Below are positions 60,085 to 64,000 of a stretch of 64,000 nt of DNA, piece after piece. The position numbers were made by a program, and so were the translations under genes. Origin of the DNA: VAZQ01 sp963771845 (lineage in GTDB: Bacteria > Pseudomonadota > Alphaproteobacteria > Rhizobiales > Xanthobacteraceae); NCBI GenBank assembly GCA_963771845.1, contig CAVYVC010000021.1, positions 124,001 to 188,000 of the forward strand, written 5' to 3'. Under the pieces are notes generated by a model. That model made no database searches and was not told where the DNA came from. It worked only from the letters and a program-made list of their open reading frames with translations. How positions within the stretch are numbered: position 1 is the first letter of the stretch; the number at the start of each line of letters is the position of its first letter.

Positions 60085-61211
60085 CCGCGACCGCCCCAAT
60101 CCAAATAGGCGCTCATGCCGGGGCGCAGCTCCGGCACCTTCTCGACCGGGTAAGCACGGATGGAGAACGTGCGCAGGTCGAAATCGCCGGTGGCGCGGGT
60201 TGCGCGCCAGCTCGCATATTCGCCCTTGGTGGCGATCAGCCTGACCTCGACGGTGATGCGACGATCGCCGAGCGCGGGAATGCGCAGGCGGAAACGGTCG
60301 CCGATCTTCAGCGACTTGACCAGGTCCTCACGCAGATCGAAGTGAAACCACAGGTCGCTCAGATCGATCAACGTCACCAGCGGCACACCAACCGCAACAT
60401 ATTCGCCGGGCTCTACGTGGCGCTGATAGACCTGCGAGGCTACCGGCGCGTAAATAACCATCTGATCGATGAGCGATTGCACGGCCTTGATGTCGGCGAT
60501 GGCCTTGCCGACGTTCGCCTCGGCAATCTCATGCTCCTCTTTTGTGTAACCGTTGACGGCCTGATCGTAGGCCGATTTGGCCTGGTCCACCGCGCGTTCG
60601 CTTTCGTGCAGGGAATCGGTCGCCTGGTCGAGCCGGGCGATCGGGGCATTGCCGTGCTCAGCCAATTGTTTGACCCGGTCATAGGTCTTTTGCGCCAATA
60701 CCAGGCTCGCTTGCGCCCGCTCGAGCGCGGCCTTGCGCGCGGCAATGACCTCCGGGCGGGTGCCGGCATTGATGTTGGCGAGCTGCGCCTCGGAAACGAT
60801 CTTGGCGGCCACTGACTGCTCGTGCTTTGCAATCGTTTCGGGGTTGTCGATGCGCACCAGCACCGCGCCGGCCGCAACGTCCTGCCCCCGCTGCACCGGA
60901 ATATCACCGACGCGTCCATCCACCCGCGCCGCGATGTCGAACCGCGTCGCATCGACTTCGCCCTGCACCAGCAGCGGCTGCGGCCGCACCAGATACCAGA
61001 TCGAGAGGCTAGCGACTGCCGCGACCACCACGCCGACGATGATCGACGGAACGCGGGCAGAAGCAGGCGGCTGCTTTCTCGCTGCTTCCCGCGGAGGTTC
61101 AGGCGCGAGTTGCAGCGGGGGCTCAGGCGAGGGTTGCAACGGAGGCTCAGGCGCGGCTTTCATCGGCTGCGCTGGCGGCACCTCCGCTCGGGTGTCAGCT
61201 GGCGTGTCCAT
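60081..61211 (-). CDS. HlyD-type membrane fusion protein with Pro-rich N-terminus
   Basis: A 376-residue adaptor. The first 45 residues are cytoplasmic and low-complexity, with repeats of EPPLQPSPEPPLQLAPEPP; then a membrane anchor (VPSIIVGVVVAAVASLSIWY), a lipoyl half (FDIAARVDGRVGDIPVQRGQ), a coiled-coil hairpin, the second half (QMVIYAPVASQVYQRHVEPG) and a barrel ending VPELRPGMSAYLDWGGRG. It is the first gene of the export operon and overlaps the permease start by ATGA. Two different adaptors flank one permease. The substrate is unknown. Confidence 0.85.
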   Translation of the reverse strand: MDTPADTRAEVPPAQPMKAAPEPPLQPSPEPPLQLAPEPPREAARKQPPASARVPSIIVGVVVAAVASLSIWYLVRPQPLLVQGEVDATRFDIAARVDGRVGDIPVQRGQDVAAGAVLVRIDNPETIAKHEQSVAAKIVSEAQLANINAGTRPEVIAARKAALERAQASLVLAQKTYDRVKQLAEHGNAPIARLDQATDSLHESERAVDQAKSAYDQAVNGYTKEEHEIAEANVGKAIADIKAVQSLIDQMVIYAPVASQVYQRHVEPGEYVAVGVPLVTLIDLSDLWFHFDLREDLVKSLKIGDRFRLRIPALGDRRITVEVRLIATKGEYASWRATRATGDFDLRTFSIRAYPVEKVPELRPGMSAYLDWGGRG

Positions 61212-61312
61212 CTGAGATTTCCTCGGCCAGTTGGTATCAATTCAGCGAGTCCTTTTATCACATCCAACGCCCGCGTATGTTGATCAAGAGAATTGAAAGA
61301 AGCACTGGTTCT

Positions 61313-62812
61313 TCAGTGAGGCAATCTTCTCGGCGTCTCGGAAATCACTCGCGCGCCGCGCTGACCGGTGAAGTACGACCAGAGCCATTCGGTTTCGACC
61401 TGCCATCGACTCTGCAGCTGCGGAAGCGAGGCCACGTGGATGAAGGCCCATATCAGCCAGGTCAGAAATCCGCTCATGCGAAAATGGCCGGCCTCCAGGA
61501 TTGCAAAATTCTTGCCGACCACGGCCATGTTGCCCTTGTCGAAGTACCGGAACGGACGCTTCGGCTCGCGACCCTTGAGCCGCTGGCAAAGCAAGCGGCC
61601 CACATAACGCCCTTGCTGGATCGCTGCCTGGGCGACGCCGGGCACGGGGTGTCCGTCCTGCATGAGCGACGCTGTATCGCCGATGATGAAGACATCCGGC
61701 GCATCCGGAACGTTCAGGTACGGATCAACGGATACGCGGCCGGCCCGATCTGTTTTGCCGCCTAACATTTTCATGATCGGTGATGCAGCTACGCCCGCGG
61801 TCCACAGAACCGTCGCGCTCGGGATCCTTTTGCCGCCGGCGATGACGCCTTGCTCATCGACCTTTTCGACCTTGACTCCTGTCATCACCTTGACGCCGAG
61901 CTTTTCGAGCCGTTTGGTTGCCTTCTTCGACAAGCTCTCGGCGAAGCTCGGAAGCACGCGGTTGCCGCCTTCAAGCAGGATGATCGTGCTCTGCGCCGGA
62001 TTGATCCGCCGGAAATTCCGGCGAAGCGTGACACTGACCATATGCGCCATCGATGCCGCCAGCTCGACCCCGGTGGGACCCGCGCCGACCAGCACGAAGG
62101 TCATTTGCCGATCACGTTCGCCTGCATCGTCGGTCTCTTCGGCGACCTCGAATGCGCTGAGGATTTTCGTCCGGATCGTCTCGGCGTCATTCAGATTCTT
62201 GAGACCCGGCGCGTATTGCGCTGGCCGGTTGGCGAGCGCCGCTTACGCAATCCTGTGGGCTTCCGCCTTTCTCTCGGCCATCATCGACAATATCCCGTTT
62301 GTCGCCACCATGATCCCGTTGATCAAAGGCGTGGCACCCTCCTTCGGCGGCACGGACAAGATTGAACCGCTATGGTGGCCTAATTCGTCGTGGCCGAAAT
62401 AGCTCGGGCGCATCCCGGTGGCGACCACCAGAAAGTCGAAGGGGACCTTGCGAACTCCGAGTTCCGGGCAAGTGGCATCGAGCGACCGCGAATGCAGGTC
62501 AATGCCGGTCACTTCCGCCAGCGCCACTGTGAGGTTTCTCTGCTTGACGGCGAGCCGCCGGATCGGCGCCGCGATTTCCGAGGGTGCAAGCACTGCGGTT
62601 GCCGCTTGATAGAGGAGCGGCTGAAAGATGTGGTGATTGCGACGATCGATCAGGACGACCTCGGCATCGGCGCGCTTGAGAGCACGCGCGGCGGCGATCC
62701 CGGCGAAGCCACCTCCAATGATCACGATGCGTTTCTTTGCTCGCGTTTGTTGCGTGCGAGGCGTATCTGCGACAGCCAATCTATCTGCAGGTTTTGCCAG
62801 CATGGCACTCAT
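61313..62812 (-). pseudogene. ndh: NDH-2 type NADH:quinone oxidoreductase, interrupted
   Basis: From ATG 62812 (preceded by GAGGTG) the frame reads KKRIVIIGGGFAGIAAARAL (FAD site), NHHIFQPLLYQAATAVLAPS and FLVVATGMRPSYFGHDE. It then enters foreign text and stops at TAA 62243-62245. In the same frame after the stop come QYAPGLKNLNDAETIRTKIL, MTFVLVGAGPTGVELAASMA (NADH site), TVLWTAGVAASP, DVFIIGDTASL and a C-terminal amphipathic segment to 61313. Left and right halves join almost residue for residue once about 170 bases (62222-62391) are removed. NDH-2 passes electrons from NADH to quinone without pumping protons. As written it cannot make a full enzyme. Confidence 0.85.
62222..62391 (+). pseudogene. 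Fragment of ArsB/NhaD-like permease inside ndh
   Basis: On the plus strand, antisense to ndh, this piece reads SAAYAILWASAFLSAIIDNI then PFVATMIPLIKGVAPSFGG and TDKIEPLWW. S-A-x-x-D-N-I-P-F-x-A-T-M-I-P-L is the core motif of the ArsB/NhaD (ion transporter) superfamily. Only about 50 residues are present, with no start or stop of their own. The ends sit exactly where the ndh text breaks. Confidence 0.75.
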
Positions 62813-62851
62813 GGAATCACCTCTTTTGCTTTGTTGCACGCCGCGTGAAAT

Positions 62852-63862
62852 TCAGTCGTAACCGATCTCGCCGCGAACCTTGCCGCGGAACACCCAGTAG
62901 GACCATCCGCTGTACATGAGGATCACGGGCAGCAGCACGAGCGTGCCGACCAGCAGGAACGCCTGCGTGCGCTCGGACGATGCCGCCTCCCACAGCGTGA
63001 AATGATGCGGCACGATCATGGGGTAAAGGCTGATGGCGATGCCGACATAGGAGAGCACGAAGAGGCCGATCGCACCAAGGAAAGGCGTGGCTTGTGCCTC
63101 GCTGCCGAGCGCATGCCAGGTGAGCCAAGCAACAGCCGCAGTGGCCAGGGGCACCGGCGCCAGGAACGCAATATTCGGCCAAGCGAACCAGCGCGCAGCG
63201 ATGCTTTCGCTCATCAACGGCGTCCAGATGCTGACGACGCCGATCGCAAGGAGAACTCCGATCAGGCAGATGCGGCCCTGGCGGCGCGCTGCAGCCTGGA
63301 CGTTTCCTTCGGTCTTGAGAATCAACCAGCCGGCGCCCAAAAGTCCGTAGCCGAACAGCAACGCGACGCCGGTCAGCAGTGCGAATGGGGACAGAAAATC
63401 GAACGAGGTTCCGGCGAATTGCCGGCCGCTGACCCGAAATCCCTGGATGAAGGTGCCGAGCACCAGGCCTTGCGCGAACGTGGCAATGCCCGAGCCGTAA
63501 CAGAAGGCGTGGTCCCAGAAGGTCTTGTGATCCGCGTCGCGAAAACGGAATTCAAAAGCGACGCCGCGGAAGATGAGCGCCAGCAGCATGACCGCAATCG
63601 GGAAATACACCGCCGGGATGATGATGGCGAAAGCGAGTGGAAAGGCGGCCATGAGACCGAGGCCGCCGAATACCAGCCAGGTCTCGTTGCCGTCCCAGAT
63701 CGGCGCGATCGTGTTCATGATAGTGTTGCGCGAGGATGCGTCGGGCGCGAGGCCGAACAGCATACCTACGCCGAGATCGAACCCGTCGAGCAGGACATAG
63801 AAGAACACCGCCATCCCAAGGATCAAGGTCCAAATCGGCACGAAATCGAGGACCGGCGTCAT
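62852..63862 (-). CDS. cydB: Cytochrome bd quinol oxidase subunit II
   Basis: A 336-residue membrane protein with eight or nine helices. WTLILGMAVFFYVLLDGFDL then GVGMLF is the conserved N-terminus with the catalytic-site Asp, NTIAPIWDGNETWLVFGGLG is the central signature, and FEFRFRDADHKTFWDHAF follows. It pairs with CydA to reduce oxygen with ubiquinol at high affinity. ATG 63862 overlaps the cydA stop (ATGA). The C-terminal helix FRGKVRGEIGYD ends the protein at 62852. Confidence 0.95.
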   Translation of the reverse strand: MTPVLDFVPIWTLILGMAVFFYVLLDGFDLGVGMLFGLAPDASSRNTIMNTIAPIWDGNETWLVFGGLGLMAAFPLAFAIIIPAVYFPIAVMLLALIFRGVAFEFRFRDADHKTFWDHAFCYGSGIATFAQGLVLGTFIQGFRVSGRQFAGTSFDFLSPFALLTGVALLFGYGLLGAGWLILKTEGNVQAAARRQGRICLIGVLLAIGVVSIWTPLMSESIAARWFAWPNIAFLAPVPLATAAVAWLTWHALGSEAQATPFLGAIGLFVLSYVGIAISLYPMIVPHHFTLWEAASSERTQAFLLVGTLVLLPVILMYSGWSYWVFRGKVRGEIGYD

Positions 63863-64000
63863 CTGGTCTCTCCCTCGGCGAGGCCGAGCGCTCCGGCCAG
63901 GACCGGCGCTTCTGGCCGTCCGGCTTCGATCTTCGAAACCTGTTCGGCGGAATACCCCGGCCCCTTGCGCACGATGCGTAGCATCAGCAGGAGACCCCAC
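63859..64000 (-). CDS. cydA: Cytochrome bd quinol oxidase subunit I, C-terminal end
   Basis: The last 46 residues of a gene entering from the right edge: WGLLLMLRIVRKGPGYSAEQ then VSKIEAGRPEAPVLAG. The membrane exit LLLMLRIVRKGP and the short soluble tail match the C-terminus of CydA. The stop TGA at 63859-63861 overlaps the cydB start. Only the end is visible, so the Q loop and haem ligands cannot be checked. Confidence 0.8.
   Translation of the reverse strand, partial: WGLLLMLRIVRKGPGYSAEQVSKIEAGRPEAPVLAGALGLAEGETR

Noticed and set aside
61662..62402. Plus-strand frame of 246 codons as a whole permease gene
   Set aside because: Only 62222-62391 resembles a permease; the rest is antisense of ndh.
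1..64000. CRISPR arrays or defence systems
   Set aside because: No regularly spaced direct repeats and no cas, restriction or toxin-antitoxin genes were seen; the only mobile gene is the intron reverse transcriptase.

Overview
The window looks like chromosomal accessory DNA of a high-GC alphaproteobacterium of the order Hyphomicrobiales (Bradyrhizobium/Xanthobacteraceae-like). I infer this from the repeated Bug-type solute receptors, a DUF3551 protein, the bo3, bd and c-type respiratory mix, the aromatic-acid catabolic genes and several families of GC-rich palindromic intergenic repeats. No rRNA, tRNA or CRISPR array was found. All gene names rest on motifs read by eye, not on database searches.

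Layout. 0-5 kb: end of a Bug receptor gene, gentisate 1,2-dioxygenase and an amidohydrolase (aromatic ring cleavage), then a zinc peptidase/ATP-grasp pair and a glyoxalase-fold protein. 5-15 kb: a DHA2 exporter fused to a MarR-like domain, a triple-GAF histidine kinase, an exported aldo/keto reductase, a CHRD protein, and a Spy-like periplasmic protein with its two-component pair. 15-21 kb: Sel1 protein, ABC substrate-binding protein, SRAP peptidase, DUF971, two small proteins and a nucleotide-sugar dehydrogenase. 21-30 kb: PurM-like protein and cyclase, CoA ligase, enoyl-CoA hydratase, CorA, extradiol dioxygenase, pirin, and a degenerate siroheme-synthase-like gene. 30-38 kb (minus strand): a long same-direction run of two MoeA-type genes (one fused to a periplasmic-binding-like domain), a WD40-cytochrome c fusion, TRAP permeases, an amidohydrolase and a Bug receptor; tusA and degP diverge from it. 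41-54 kb: pcm, a TauD-type dioxygenase, an AI-2E permease, a cyoABCD-like quinol oxidase operon, pyruvate:quinone oxidoreductase, and an IorAB-type molybdenum hydroxylase with a triheme cytochrome. 54-57 kb: a group II intron inside a palindromic repeat. 57-64 kb: an HlyD/ABC-2/HlyD export operon, an interrupted NDH-2 gene and cydBA.

How the genes work together. Much of the window moves electrons into and out of the quinone and cytochrome pools: PoxB and NDH-2 reduce quinone, bo3 and bd oxidases reoxidise it, and IorAB passes electrons to a triheme cytochrome c. The MoeA genes fit a need for molybdenum cofactor. Bug and TRAP uptake systems beside ring-cleavage enzymes and amidohydrolases suggest uptake and breakdown of small aromatic or carboxylic acids.

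Sequence integrity. At least seven conserved genes carry apparent single-base indels (exporter, CoA ligase, pcm, AI-2E permease, cyoA, cyoC, cyoD), several in short homopolymers and densest at 41-48 kb. NDH-2 is interrupted by an antisense fragment of an ArsB/NhaD-like permease. These look like read or assembly error, real gene decay, or both, and should be settled before metabolic conclusions are drawn.
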